64,000 bases of DNA from Okapia johnstoni (GCA_024291935.2 CM044315.1:75002385-75066384); one strand, 5' to 3'; counted from the first letter of the stretch, positions 1 to 12,022 are shown. The notes: generated by a model not told the origin, from the letters alone. A program made the numbers and translations.

Positions 1-689
1 AAAAAGGCCCAAATTTAGACTGGAAACTTATTGTGACATAAACTTATAAATATTGCTATTGCAATATAAATAAAACACAGATGTATAAAGTGAAAAAGAT
101 CTTTATGCAAATGAAACTCCGGGTACTAGAAACAGAACATCTTAGGCTAGATGAATCTTAAAGCTATGGGTTGTTTGGCTGATTTACTGCCAAAGGAATG
201 AGAGATTGATATTTAAATTTCATGCAAAGTTTCATGAGTAGTCTAAGCCTTGCTTTGGCAGAACAAAGCCATAAAATCATGAGAAAGGGCACTGAAACTT
301 TTACAGGCTTTGACTTTCTGAATGTGTAGAGAAAGCTTTAGAGTTTAACCAGACTAACTGTTAGAAATACTTATTATGCTCCTTTTTAAACCTGCAGTTG
401 CCCATACAGCTTGGAACCTGCTTTATTTTTCATTCACCTTTCGATTTTAGCTGGCTTGCTTGTAGCTTCTGTACATTGACAAACTAAATTGTCACAATGT
501 TTTGATTTTGAATTCTAGTTTCACCCTAGTCTATCTTTTCAGCTGCCTGTCAGACACCTCCATTGCAGCACTGAACAACAACTTTCCCTAAAGTCTGTAT
601 TAGCTTTCAGTCATTTTCGGTTTATTATAGCACTGTTTACTTGATTAATTATACTAGAAACTTGAGATTAATCCTTTATGATTCATGTA
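1..689. other. Unassigned AT-rich non-coding sequence
   Basis: I see no recognisable repeat, RNA gene or reading frame of interest here. Composition is AT-rich and there is no CpG-rich segment. It may be unique intergenic or intronic DNA, or a repeat too decayed to recognise by eye. Confidence 0.5.
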
Positions 690-960
690 TTATTCATGCT
701 ACCCCTTCTATCTGGAAGACCTTTCTCTTAATTCTCACTTTGCCAATCTAAAAAATCTTTTATGATATAGATAAAATCTTTTCGAGAATCTTCTTACTTC
801 CAGACTGTGTGCCCAAGAGCTTTCACTGCTCATGTTAGCACAGCATGGCTACTGCATGATGTAATTGATGGTTCATGTGCCACTTTCCCTCTTGTATTAT
901 TAACTACTTTATATTAGAGACTGAGACTTCCTGATTTCTTATTTATTTTTGTGTAAAATT
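690..960 (+). mobile_element. Possible L2 fragment
   Basis: The segment has the order of features of an L2 3' end: a 'tctggaagacctttctc'-like block, then a 'ccactttccctcttgtatta' stretch. Similarity is weak and judged by eye, so this is tentative. Confidence 0.3.
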
Positions 961-966
961 GAGCTT

Positions 967-1065
967 GTTGTGAGGATTTAATGTGCTAATATGGGCATAT
1001 AATAAGCACCAATAACTCTTAGATATTAATGTATTGCTATTGTCATTATTTATTACAATTATTAT
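967..1065 (+). mobile_element. MIR SINE 3' fragment
   Basis: The sequence reads 'ttgtgaggatttaatgtg', then an 'ataataagcacc' block and an ATT-rich tail. This is the order of the MIR 3' half. The tRNA-like head is not recognisable. Confidence 0.5.
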
Positions 1066-1074
1066 CTTGGCTTC

Positions 1075-1985
1075 TTCAACATTTGAAATGATGCCTGACT
1101 TTAAAAAATGGATATGTTGATAAAAGTAATGTGTTTAGCAATTATCTCTGCAGTGATACTCTAGTCCTGGCTCTTTTCTGACATCTAGACCCAGTTCTTT
1201 GAGGTAATCATATTTTCCTCCCAGGCTTATTTACTTCTATCCAGGGCCTTTTCTTCATGAATTATGCCTGAACCCAGAGGCTGGCTGTGTATTTTTCTCT
1301 TTTAACTTAAAATACATGTGGGGCTCTTATAACTAATGAACTATGCTTGTAAATAGATAATAAGGTAAAATTCTAAAGTAATGGTAAAGAGAACTGCAAG
1401 TCAGTGAAAATATAGAGTGAACATCAATCTAAGACTTGATGCAGCTTTTAAAACTCAGCATAGATTTTTTTATGTAGAAAAATTTTCTGAGCCCCTTGGT
1501 TATGTTAGGTACCCCTTCTGTGCTCCTGTAGTCCTCTCTATCTCCCTAAGACTGGCCCAGCTGCATAATTAGTGTGGAAAATGAAAATGAAGGGCCCTTT
1601 ATTAAATATTATTAAGAATTTCACACACCTATGAATCTGGTGCTGCCCTATTCTTTGCTCTGGCGTGAATTGGTAGGTTTTATGAATGAATGAATAGCTG
1701 GGTAAAATCCAAAGTTTTGAAAAATCTGTGATAAGAGATGGCAATGACAATGACATAAATTGAATAATCAGGAGGGGCTAAGCTTTTCAGCAATAGATCA
1801 AGCTTTTTTAACATGATCACTGGTGAGAGTCAGTAATCCACAGTCTTTATATAATCATATATTTTTTCAACCAAAGTAAAGCATCATCTATACTTTTAAG
1901 CTGATAGGTAATTAGTTTTGTATCCTTAATTCTACCAAATGTTTAAAAAGTGAAAGTAAAAAAGTGAAAGTGAAAAAGTTAGCAT
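1075..1985. other. Unassigned AT-rich non-coding sequence
   Basis: No family is recognised. There is a short (TGAA)n run near 1684-1698. Near 1950-1975 there are 'gtgaaagt' repeats resembling the tail of antisense Bov SINEs, but no SINE body follows. The 72-codon antisense frame at 1538-1756 has no recognisable product. Confidence 0.5.
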
Positions 1986-3345
1986 AAATTGTGTGCAACC
2001 TTTTCCAGAAAATACAAAATACTTTGCACCTAATTTTATGGAGCCAATATTACTGTTATACCAAAACTGATCAAAGAATCAAAACAACATAAAACAAAAC
2101 TACAACCTAATATTCAACATGAATATGGATGAAAAAATTATTGACTGTATATTAGAAAAGATAATTTAGCAATATCCCTGGTAGCTCAGCTGGTAAAGAA
2201 TCCACCTGCAATGCAGGAGACCCCGGTTTGATCCCTGGATCGGGAAGATCCCCTGGAGAAGGGAAAGGGGTAGGCTATCCATTCTACTGTTTATGGGTTT
2301 CCTTGGTGGCTCAGATGGTAAAGAATCTGCCTGCAATGCAGGAGACCTGGGTTTGCTCCCCGGGTTGGGACGATCCCCTGGAGGAGGGCGTGGCAACCCA
2401 CTCTAGCATTCTTGCTGGAAAATCTCTATGGACAGAGGAGCCTGTGGGCTACAGTCCATGGGGCTGAAAAGAGTAGGACACACCTGAGTGACTAAGCTCA
2501 GCACAGCATGGCAACGAAAATTTTATACCATGATCAAATAGTTTACTTTGATGTTGCAAGGCTGGTTCAATATTAAAAAATCATTATTGTAACTCATTAT
2601 ATTAACAGGTGAAAAATGGAAAAAAAATCCCATGATAGTATCAATTTATGTAGAAAAAGTATTTCACAAACTTCAGCCATCTTTTCATGATAAATGCTCC
2701 AAAAAATTCAATATTAAGGATCTAAGTCAACTTGAGAAAAAGTGAGATTTTTTCAAGCCAATTTTAACAAGAGAAAAATGTATTGCTCATAAAAAATGAA
2801 AAAAGTTACTAATGGAATTGTCTAGCCGATTTGGAGCGAATGAGATCAACATGCATAAATGAATATATTTCTTTATATTTGTAGTGGACATTGAAAACCA
2901 AAATTAAATCTATACCACTTACAATCATTCTAGAAAATGAAATAGTTATAAACCTATAAAATCTGTACAAAATTTGTACACACTGCAAAATGTTGTTGGA
3001 AGATATCAATGATGACCTAATAAATGGAGAGACATAGTATGTTCATATATTAGAAAACCCAACAAAATAAGATGACAACTCTTTTTAAATTGTTCTTTTA
3101 AGCTTAATACATTCCAAGGTTTGACCAATTTATAGCAAGACTTTGCGTAGACATACATAAAATTATTCTATAATAAGTTTTTTGTACTTTTAAGAGAATA
3201 AAGTAGAAGAAGTGTAACAGTAATCAAGATTGTGTAATATTGTCAGAGAGATAGATTAATGGAAGAAAATACAGAATTGAGGAATAGACATACATAAATA
3301 TGCCCAACTAACTTTTAACAAAATTGCAAAAGTAATTAAATGGAG
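1986..3345 (+). mobile_element. L1 LINE ORF2 fragment (5' and 3' truncated)
   Basis: The left part reads as the L1 reverse-transcriptase region, including 'aagctgatcaa'-type and 'ggctggttcaatatt' stretches near 2560-2575. The right part reaches the later ORF2 block around 3000-3345 ('gacctaataaatggagagac'). It is heavily mutated with many stops. A Bov-tA SINE (2173-2508) interrupts it. L1 is an autonomous retrotransposon, and this copy is dead. Confidence 0.7.
2173..2508 (+). mobile_element. Bov-tA SINE with duplicated tRNA-like head
   Basis: Two tRNA-like heads lie in tandem. The first starts near 2173 with 'ccctggtagctcagctgg' and runs to about 2300. The second starts near 2301 with 'tttccttggtggctcag' and continues into a full Bov-A tail ending 'gagtgactaagctcagcac'. 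Each head holds a B-box-like 'ggtttgatccc' or 'ggtttgctccc', the internal pol III promoter element of tRNA-derived SINEs. It is inserted in L1 sequence. It is not a functional tRNA gene. Confidence 0.85.
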
Positions 3346-3434
3346 GACAGATTGCTGTGATGATTGATTTTATATGTCAAGTTGGCTAGGCTATGGTTCC
3401 CAGTTGTTAGGTCAAACACAAACTTCCACTAACA
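3346..3434. mobile_element. Unnamed old repeat fragment between two L1 pieces
   Basis: The stretch with 'gtcaagttggctaggctatg' looks like a common mammalian interspersed repeat, but I cannot settle the family. It separates an L1 fragment that has already reached late ORF2 from a second that restarts earlier in ORF2, so the L1 pieces are two insertions. Confidence 0.35.
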
Positions 3435-4904
3435 AGGAACTATCAGAAAGAAAAATTAATAACAAGCAATCTCATTTACAGTTGCATCAAGAAGGATAAA
3501 ATACCCAGGAGTAAATTTAAGTAAAGAGGTGATACACCTATTCACTGAAAGGTATAAAAGGCTGATGAAAGAAATTAAAGAGGATAAGAATAAATGGAAA
3601 GATATTTTATGCTTATGAGTTGGAAAAATTAGCATTGTTATAAAGTGTCCATACTAACGAAGCAATATACAGATTTAATGAAATCTCTATCAAATTCCAA
3701 TGACATTTTTCACAGAATTATAACAAGCAATCCTAAAATTTGTATGGAACCATGTAAGACCCAACTAGCCAAAGCAGTTTTGAGAGAGAATAACAAAGCT
3801 AGAGGCATCATGCTCCCTGATTTCAAAATGTATTACAAAGCTATAGTACTTGAAATAGTATGGTATTGGCATAAAAACAGACAGTAGATCAATCAACAGA
3901 ATCAGAGCCCACAAATAAACCCATAGCTATAAGGTTAATTGATTTATGATGATGGAATCTAGAATATACAATGGGAAAAAGATAATTTCAATAAATCTTT
4001 TTGGGAAAACTGGGCAGTCACATATGAGAGAATGAAACTGGGCAACTACCTTAAACCATATACAAGAAACCAACTCAAAAAGGGTTAAAGGCTCGAATGG
4101 AAACCTTGAAACCATAACACTCCTAGAAGAATACATAGAAGTAAATTCCTTGAGATAGGTGTTGATAATGATTTTTTTGGATCTGACACCAAAAGGAAAT
4201 GCAACAAAATAAACAAGTGGGACTTCATTAAAGAAAAAGTTTCCACATAGTACATGAAACCATCAACAAAATGAAAAGGCAATGTATGAAATGGGAGAAA
4301 ATATTCATACGTCACATGCCTGCTAAGGGGCTAATATCAAAAAATATGTATATAAAATCTCATCCAGTTCAAGAGCAATAAAACCAAACAGTCTAATTAA
4401 AAAATGAGCAGAGTGTTTGAGTAGACATTTTCCCAAAGAAGACATACAAATGGCTAGTAAGTACATTAAAATGTACTTGACATAACTAATCATCAGAGGA
4501 ATGAAAATCAAACCGCAATGAGATATATCACCTGTTAGAATGACTTTTATGAAAAAGGCAGGTGGTCGCAAAGAGTTGGACATGACTTAACAACTGAACA
4601 ACCACAACAATAAGAGCTGGGAAAGACATGGAGTAAAGGGAACTTTGTGCACTATTTTGAAGGACGTAAATTGGTATCGCAGTTACACTGGAAAACAGTA
4701 TGAAGGTTCCTCAAAAATGTAAAAATAAAGCTAATATGTGATCTAGCAATTCTTTTTCTAAATATATATCCAAAGGAAATAAAATAAGTTATGTTAAAAA
4801 GAAATCTGCATTGCAATGCTCATTGCAGAATTATTTACAGTAGCCAAGATATAGAAACAACCTACGTGTTCACTAATAGATGAATTGATAAAGAAAATAT
4901 GGTA
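3435..4904 (+). mobile_element. Second L1 LINE ORF2 fragment
   Basis: It starts in ORF2 ('ggaactatcagaaagaaaaa') and runs through C-terminal ORF2 ('atcatgctccctgatttc' near 3810, 'aaaagacatacaaatgg'-like text near 4440) to the block before the ORF2 end ('attgataaagaaaatatgg'). The frame is broken many times. The Tigger1 element at 4907 starts immediately after a TA in this L1, so the L1 predates Tigger1 here. A SINE tail sits at 4563-4614. Confidence 0.75.
4563..4614 (+). mobile_element. Bov SINE or BovB 3' tail remnant
   Basis: 'ggtcgcaaagagttggacat' followed by 'gacttaacaactgaacaacc' is the terminal tail shared by Bov-A SINEs and BovB, ending in an AAC-rich run. Only about 50 bases remain. 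It replaces the expected L1 spacer, so it is a severely 5'-truncated insertion. Confidence 0.65.
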
Positions 4905-6367
4905 TATAGGTATACTGTGTTTTATTGGGCATCACTCTATCATACTTTGTGACTACTGTGTTTTTTGCAAATCAAAGGTTTGTGGGACCTTGTTTCAAGC
5001 AAGTCTGTCAGTACTATTTTTCCAATAATATTTGCTTACTTCAAGTCTCTGAGTTACATTTTCATAACTTTCACAGTATTTCAAAATTTTTATTATTATT
5101 ATATTTGTTATGGTGATCTATGGTCAGTGATCTTTGACATTACTATTGTAATTGCTTGGAGAGTACCATGATCACACCTGTATAAGATGATAAACTTAAC
5201 CCATAAGTGTTGTGTGTATTCTGACTGCTGTACAAACCTACCACTTCCCAACTTTTGTTTTCCTCCTCAGGCCTTCCTATTCCCTGAAACATGACAGTAT
5301 TGAAGTTAGGTCAGTTAATAATCCTGTAACAACCTTTTAGTGTTTAAGTGAAAGGAAAATTCTCAGGTCTCTCACTTTAAAATCTAGAAAAAATTAAATT
5401 TAGTGAGGATGGCATGTCAAAAGCTGAGGTAGGTTGACAGTCAGGTCTTTTGTGGCAAACCATTAACCAAATTTTGAATACAATTGGAAAGTTCTTGAAG
5501 GAAATTAAAAGTAATTCTCCAGTGAACACATGAATGATAAAGGAAAACATACTTGTTATTGATAGGAGAAAATTTTAGTGCTCAGGATAGAAGATCAAAC
5601 CAGCCACGGCATTCCCTTCCCTTATCAAAATCTAATTCAGAGCAAGTCCCAAATTCTTCAATTCTGTGAAGGCTGAGACAGGTAAGGAAGTGCCAGAAGA
5701 AAAGTTTGAACCCAGCAGTAGTTGTGTCATGAGGTTTCAAGAAAGAATCTATCTTCATAATGCAAAAATACAAGGTGAATCAGCAAGTGCTGATATAGAA
5801 ATCTGCCACAAGTTGTCCAGGAGATCTAACTACACTAAACAACAGATTATGAGCATAGATGAACAATTTTATATTGGAAAAAGATGCCATCTAGGACTTT
5901 CATAACTAGACAGGAGAAATCAAATCCTGGCTTCAAAGCTTCAAATGACAGACTGACTGACATTCTTGTTAGGGGCTAATACAGCTGGTGACCTTAAATT
6001 GAAGCCAGTTTCATTCATCATTCCAGAACTCCTACGGCCTTTAAGAATTATGCTAGATCTACTCTGCCTGTCTTATACTAAATGGAACAACAAAGCCTGG
6101 ATGAAAGCACATCTGTCTGCACCTTGGTTTTTTTGTATATTTTAAGCCCACTGTGAGACTTAGTGCCCAGACAAAAAGATCTCTTCAGAATATTATTGCT
6201 AACTCACCTGGTTACCCAAGAGCTCATATGAAGATGTTCAACGAGATTAATGTTTTCCTGCCTGCTCACACAACATTGAACATATAATTGGATTAAAGAT
6301 TTACTGAGCATGGCCCCACCCATCAAAACAAGACCCAGCTTCCCCCACAGTCAGTCTCTCCCATCAG

Positions 6368-6574
6368 TCAGTGAAGTTGCTCAGTCATGTCCGACTCTTT
6401 GCAATCCAATGGACTGTAGCCTACCAGGCTCCTCTATCCATGGAATTTTCCAGGCAAGAGTACTGGAGTGGGTTGCCATTTCCTTCTCCAGGGGATCTTC
6501 CCGACCCAGGGATCGAACCCAGGTCTCCCACATTCCAGGCAGATGCCTTACTGTCTGAGCTACCAGGGAAGCCC
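6368..6574 (-). mobile_element. Bov-tA SINE in BovB copy A
   Basis: Antisense Bov-tA. The head is at the right ('ctgagctaccagggaagccc') and the tail at the left ('gttgctcagtcatgtccgac'). Perfect 13-bp target duplications 'tctctcccatcag' lie at 6355-6367 and 6575-6587. It is younger than BovB copy A. Confidence 0.92.
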
Positions 6575-7019
6575 TCTCTCCCATCAGGAAGCTTCCATAA
6601 ACCTTTTATCCTTATCCTTCAGAGGGAGGACAAAATTAAAACCACAATCACAGAAAACTAATCAAACTGATCATATGGACCACACCCTTGTCTAACTCAA
6701 TGAAACTACGAGCCATGTAGGGCCACCCAAGACAAACGGGTCATGGTGGAGAGTTCTGACAAAAAGTGGTCCGATGGAGAAGGGAATGGCAAACCATTTC
6801 AGTATTCTTGCCTTGAGAACCCCATGATAGAATGAAAAGGCAAAAAGATATACCACTAAAAGATGAACTCCCTAGGTTGGTAGGTGTTCAATATGCTACT
6901 GGAGTAGAGTGGAGAAATAACTCCAGAAAGAATGAAGAGATGGAGCCAAAGTGAAACAGCACCCAGTTGTGGATGAGACTGGCAATGGAAGTAAAGTCTG
7001 ATGTTGTGAAGAGCTATAT

Positions 7020-7617
7020 TGCATAGGAACCTGGAATGTTAGGTATATGAATCAAGGGAAATTAGAAGTGGTCACGCAGGAGATAGCAAGAGTGAACCTT
7101 GACATTTTAGGAATGAGTGAATTAAAATGGACCAGAAAGGGCAAATTTAATTCAGATGACCATGATATCTACTACTGTGGGCAAGAATACTTAGAAGAAA
7201 TGGAGTAGCCCTCATAGTCAACAAAAGAGTCCGAAATGCAGTACTAGGGTGCAATCTCAAAAATGACAGAATGATCTCTGTTTGTTTCCAAGGCAAACCA
7301 TTCACTATCACAGTAATTCAAGTACATTACCCAACCATTACTGCTGAAGAAGCTGGAGTTGAATGGTTCTATGAAGACCGAAAAGACCTTCTAACTAACA
7401 TCCAAAAAACATGTCCTAAGAAACACCTGGAAAAACAGGAAAATTTGGCCTTTAGGTACAAAACAAAACAGGGCAAAGGCTAACAGAGCTTTGCCAACAC
7501 AACTCACTGGTCATAGCAAACACCCTCTTCCAACAACACAAGAGAAGACTCTACACATGGACATCACCAGATGGTCAATACCGAAATCAGATTGATTATG
7601 TTCTTTACAGCCAAAGA
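7020..7617 (+). pseudogene. BovB copy A endonuclease-domain pseudogene
   Basis: Broken frames encode the APE-type endonuclease that nicks target DNA for BovB. A stretch near 7105-7180 reads as SELKW followed by an Asp/His-containing block. The open piece 7271-7483 reads VCFQGKPFTITVIQVHYP and then an EEAGVEWFYED region, typical of the domain core. Stops and frameshifts separate the blocks. The domain is cut at 7617 by inner BovB copy B and continues at 9113. Confidence 0.75.
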
Positions 7618-9112
7618 TAAACCCATTTGAATGCAGAGTTCCAAAAAATAGTGAGGAGAGATAAGAAAGCCTTCTCAGTGATCAGTGCAAAGAAATAGAG
7701 GAAAACAATAGAATGGGAAAGTCTAGAGATCTCTTTAAGAAAATTAAAGATACCAAGGGAACATTTCATGCAAAGATGGGCACATAAAAGGACAGAAATG
7801 GTATAGAACCGTCACTACAGAAGCAGAGGTGAGATTCCAGTTGAGCTATTTCAAAGAAGAAGTGGTAAGAATACACATAAACTTCAGCAGTGCCCACAGG
7901 ACTAGAGAAGGTCAGTTTTAATTGAAGAAATAGCTGGATTTAGAAAAGGCAGAGGATCCAGAGATCAAATTGCCAACATCTGTTAGGTCATTGAAAAAGC
8001 AAGAGAGTTCCAGAAAAATATCTATTTCTGCTTTATTGACTATGCCAAAGCCTTTGCCTGTGTGGATCACAATAACCTGTGGAAAATTCTGAAAGAGATG
8101 GGAATACCAGACCACCTGACCTGCCTCTTGAGAAATCTGTATGCAAGTCAGGAAGCAACAGATAGAACTGGACATGGAACAACAGACTGGTTCCAAATAG
8201 GGAAAAGAGTCTGTCAAGGCTGTATATTGTCACCCTGCTTATTTAACTTCTATGTAGAGTACATCAAGAGAAACCCTTGGCAGGATCAAGCACAGGGTAG
8301 AATCAAGATTGCCGGGAGAAATATAAATAACCTCAGATATGCAGATGACACCACCCTTATGGGCGGAAGCGAAGAAGAACTAAAGAGCCTCTTTACTGAA
8401 AGAGAAGAGTAAAAAAGTTGGCTTAAAGCTCAACATTTAGAAAACTAAGATCATGGAGTCTGGTCCCATCATTTCATGGCAAATAGATGGGAAAACAGTG
8501 CAAACAGTGACAGACTTTATATTTAGGGGCTCCAAAGTCAGTGCAGATGGTGACTGCAGCATGGAATTAATAGACACTTACTCCTAGGGAGAAAAATTAT
8601 GACCAACCTAGATAGCATATTAAAAAGCAGAGACATTACTTTGCCAACAAAGGTCAGTCTAGTCAAAGCTATGGTTTTTCCAGTCATCATGTTTGGATGT
8701 GAGAGTTGAAGTATAAAGAAAGTTGAGTGCTGAAGAATTCATGCTTTTAAACTGTGGTGTTGGAGAAGACTTGAGAGTCCCTTGTACTGCAAGAAGATCC
8801 AACCAGGCAATCCTAAAGGAGATCAGTCCTGGATGTTCATTGGAAGGACTGATGCTGAAGCTGAAACTCCAATTCTTTGTCCACCTGATGCGACGTGCTG
8901 ACTCATTTGAAAAGACCCTGATGCTGGGAAATATTGAAGGCAGGAGGAGAAGGGGACGACAGAGCCTGAGATGGATAGATGGCATCACCAACTCAATGGA
9001 CAGGAGGTTGAGTAAACTCTTAGAGTTGGTGATGGACAGAGATGCCTGGCTTGCTTCAGTCCATGGGATTGCAAACAGTCGGACACTACTAAGCAACTGA
9101 ACTGAACTGAAC
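7618..9112 (+). mobile_element. BovB LINE (copy B), 5'-truncated, nested in copy A
   Basis: Copy A stops at 'cagccaaagat' (7617), within its endonuclease region, and resumes at 'ctatacaatcagc' (9112-9113), about nine bases further along the element. Copy B starts downstream of the endonuclease ('acccatttgaatgcagag'), runs through the reverse transcriptase and ends in a (CTGAA)n tail. The open piece 8062-8412 retains the catalytic YADD box at about 8338-8349. Other parts are frameshifted. No clear target duplication is visible at this junction, and a few bases of the target appear lost. Confidence 0.8.
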
Positions 9113-9800
9113 TGAACTATACAATCAGCAAAAAAAAAGACGGGGTGCTGACTGTGGCTCAGATTATGAACTCCATATTGCAAAATTCAGATTTAAATTG
9201 AAGAAAGTCAGGAAAAGCACTAAGCCATTCAGGTATGACCTCAATCAAATCCTTTAAAATTATACAGTGGAAGTGACAAATAGTTTCAAGGGATTAGATC
9301 TGGTAGAGAGTGCCTGAATAAGTATGGACAGAGGTTCGTGATATTGTACAGGGGCAAAATCAATACCATCACCAAGAAAAAGAAATGCAAAAAGGCAGAA
9401 TGGTTGTCTGAGGGGGCCTTACAAATAGCTTAGGTAAGATGAGAGCAAAAGGCAAAGGAGAAAAGGAAAGATATACCCATTTGAATGCAGAGTTCCAAAG
9501 AATAGCAAGGAGAGATAAGAAAGCCTTCCTCAGTGATCAGTGCAGAGAAATAGAGGAAAACATTAAAATGGGAAAGACTAGAGATATCTTCAAGAAAATT
9601 AGAGATACAGAGGGAACATTTCATACAAAGATAGGCACAATAAAGGACAGAAATGGTATAGACCTAACATAAGCAGAAGATATTAAGAAGAGATGGAAAA
9701 AATACACAGAAGAACTGTACAAAAAAATCTTCCTGATCCAATAACCACAATGGTGTGATCACTCACCTAGAGCCAGACACCCTGGAATGCGAAGTCATGT

Positions 9801-10830
9801 GTGCCTGCCTTAGGAGGCATCACTACGAAAAAAGCTAGTGTAGGTGATGAAATTCGAGTTGAGCTATTTCAAATCCTAAAAGATGATGCTGTGAAAGTCC
9901 TGAACTCTATATGCCAACATATTTGGAAAACTCAGCAGTGGCCACAAGACTGCAAAAGTTCAGTTTTCATTCCAATCCCAAAGAAAGGCAATGTCAAAGA
10001 ATGCTCAAACTACTGCACCATTGCACTCATCTCACACGGTAGCAAAGTAATGCTCAAAATTCTCCAAGCTAGGTTTCAACAGTACATGAACTGTGAACTT
10101 CCAGATGTTCAAGCTGGTTTTAGAAAAGGCAGAGTAACCAGAGATCAAATTACCTACATCTGTTGGATCACAGAAAAAGCAAGAGAGTTTCAGAAAAAAT
10201 CTACTTCTGTTTTGTTGACTATGCCAAAGCCTTTGACTGTGTAGATGAAAACAAACTGGAAAATTCTTAAAGAGATGGTAGTACCATACCTGCCTCCTGA
10301 GGAGTTTGTATGCAGATGCAGAAGCAACAATTAGAACTGGACATGGAACAACAAACTGGTTTGAAATCGGGAAAGGAGTATGTCAAGCCTATATATTGTC
10401 ACCCTTCCTATTTAACTTATATGCAGAGTACATCATGCAAAATGCCTGGGGTGGATGAAACACAAGCTGGAATCAAGATTCCGGGTAGAAATATCAATAA
10501 CCTCAGATACACAGATGACACCACCCTCATGGCAGAAAGTAAAGTGGAACTGAAGAGCCTCTTGATGAAAGTGAAAGAGGAGAGTGAAAAAGCTGGCTTA
10601 AAACTCAACATTCAAAAAACAAAGGTCATGGCATCTCGTCTCATCATTTCAGGGCAAATACATGGGGAAATGATGAAAACAGTGACAGAATTTATTTTCT
10701 TGGTCTCAAAACTCACCGTAGATGTTGACTGCAGCCATGAAATTAAAAGATGCTTGCTTCTTGGAAGAAAAGCTATGAAAAACCTAAACAGCATATTAAA
10801 ATGTTGAGACATTACTTTGCCAACAAATGT
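9801..10830 (+). pseudogene. BovB copy A reverse-transcriptase pseudogene
   Basis: Open pieces at 9801-10244 and 10310-10807 cover the RT palm and thumb. The first includes a PIPKKGN-type block near 9975 and a GFRKGR block near 10115. The second includes the catalytic box as YTDD (about 10507-10518) in place of YADD, so the two Asp residues are kept. A frameshift separates them around 10245. The protein cannot be made intact. Confidence 0.8.
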
Positions 10831-11825
10831 CCATCTAGTCACAGCAATGGTTTTTCCAGTTGTCATGTTTGGATGTGAGAGTTGGAATATAAAGAAACCT
10901 GAGCACTGAAGAACTGATGCTTTTTAACTCTGGTTTGGTGAAAACTCTTGAGAGTACCTTGAACTGCATGGAGATCCAACCAGTCCATCCTAAAGGAAAT
11001 CAGTCCTGAATATTTATTGGAAGGACTGATGCTGAAGCTGAAACTCCAGTACTTTGGCTACCTGATGTGAAGAATGACTCATTTGAAAATACCCTAATGC
11101 TGGGAAAGATTGAAGGCGGGAGCAGAAGGGGACGACAGTGGATGAGATGGTGGGGTGGCATCACTGACTCGATGGACATGAGTTTAAGCAACCACCAGGA
11201 GTTGGTGGTGGATAGAGAAGCCTGGCGTGCTGCAGTCCATGGGGTCACAAAAGTCGGGCACAACTGATTGGCTGAACTGAACTGAACACAACATTCATTC
11301 TTCAGTCCATGGAGCAAGGAGTAATTTTGTCTTTTAAGTATTATTATTTAAAAAATGAATGTCATATAAAGTCTAGCTTCCATAGATTGTGATTACTCTG
11401 ATGGACCTGGGTAAAATCAATTGAAAACCCTCTGAAAAGAATTCAGCATTCTTGATGCTATTAAGAATATTCCTGCTTCATAGGAAGAAGTGAAAATACA
11501 AAAATTAACAGAAGTTCAGAAGAAGTTTATTCCAGCTCTCATAAATGACTTTTAGGGGTTTAGGACTTTAGGTGGGAAGTAACTGCAACTTTGGTGGAAA
11601 TATCAAGACAACTAGAATTAAAAGTGGAGCACTCTAAAACATTTAGGAACTTAGGAGGAGAGAGCAAGTAACACTGAAGCCGGAGCCAAGGATATGTTCA
11701 TAGCAGTACTATTCACAATAGCTAAGGCATGGAAATAGTTTAAATGTGCATCAACTGATAAATGGATAAAGAAGATGTGGCACCTTTGTACAATGGAATA
11801 TTACTCAAGCATAAAAAAATAATCA

Positions 11826-12022
11826 TGCATCATTAAGATGGCAGAGTAGCATATGCATTCCTCTTCTCCTGTGAGAACACCAAAATTGCAAGTAGCTATT
11901 GAATAGCCATCAACAGGAGGATGTTGGAACCTACCAAAAAAGATATCCCACATCCAAAGACAAAGGAGAGGTCACAACAAGATGGTAGGATGGACATAAT
12001 CATGATGAAATCAAATAAAACA
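11826..12022 (+). mobile_element. L1 5'-UTR-like segment fused to BovB copy C
   Basis: The text 'aagatggcagagtagcatat', then 'ccatcaacaggaggatgttg' and 'gatatcccacatccaaagac', matches what I remember of the ruminant L1 5' UTR. It is in the same strand as BovB and inside the same target duplications. The join to BovB falls around 12022-12032 ('aagcctcttatcctcattc'). Confidence 0.6.

Larger units (their letters stand above)
6278..11285 (+). mobile_element. BovB LINE (copy A), near full length, with nested inserts
   Basis: Exact 10-bp copies of 'acacaacatt' at 6268-6277 and 11286-11295 flank the block, and the same site is a single run in Tigger1. This marks a single target-primed insertion. 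Subtracting a SINE (6368-6574) and an inner BovB (7618-9112) leaves about 3.3 kb, the known BovB size. The order is 5' leader, endonuclease domain (about 7020-7617), linker and reverse transcriptase (about 9801-10830), then the 3' tail ending 'ctgaactgaactgaac'. BovB is an RTE-clade retrotransposon with a single ORF. Confidence 0.9.

Noticed and set aside
2301..2380. Possible tRNA gene
   Set aside because: The A- and B-box-like motifs belong to the tRNA-derived head of Bov-tA; no cloverleaf with a proper acceptor stem or anticodon arm is seen, and the body continues as a SINE.
3330..3440. Continuous L1 from 1986 to 4904
   Set aside because: Late-ORF2 sequence at 3240-3345 is followed by earlier ORF2 sequence at 3435, so these are two L1 copies, not one.
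8659..9183. 174-codon antisense frame
   Set aside because: It is the reverse strand of the BovB C-terminal region and tail. The same antisense text ([25 protein letters not shown]) recurs at every BovB 3' end, so it is a shadow.
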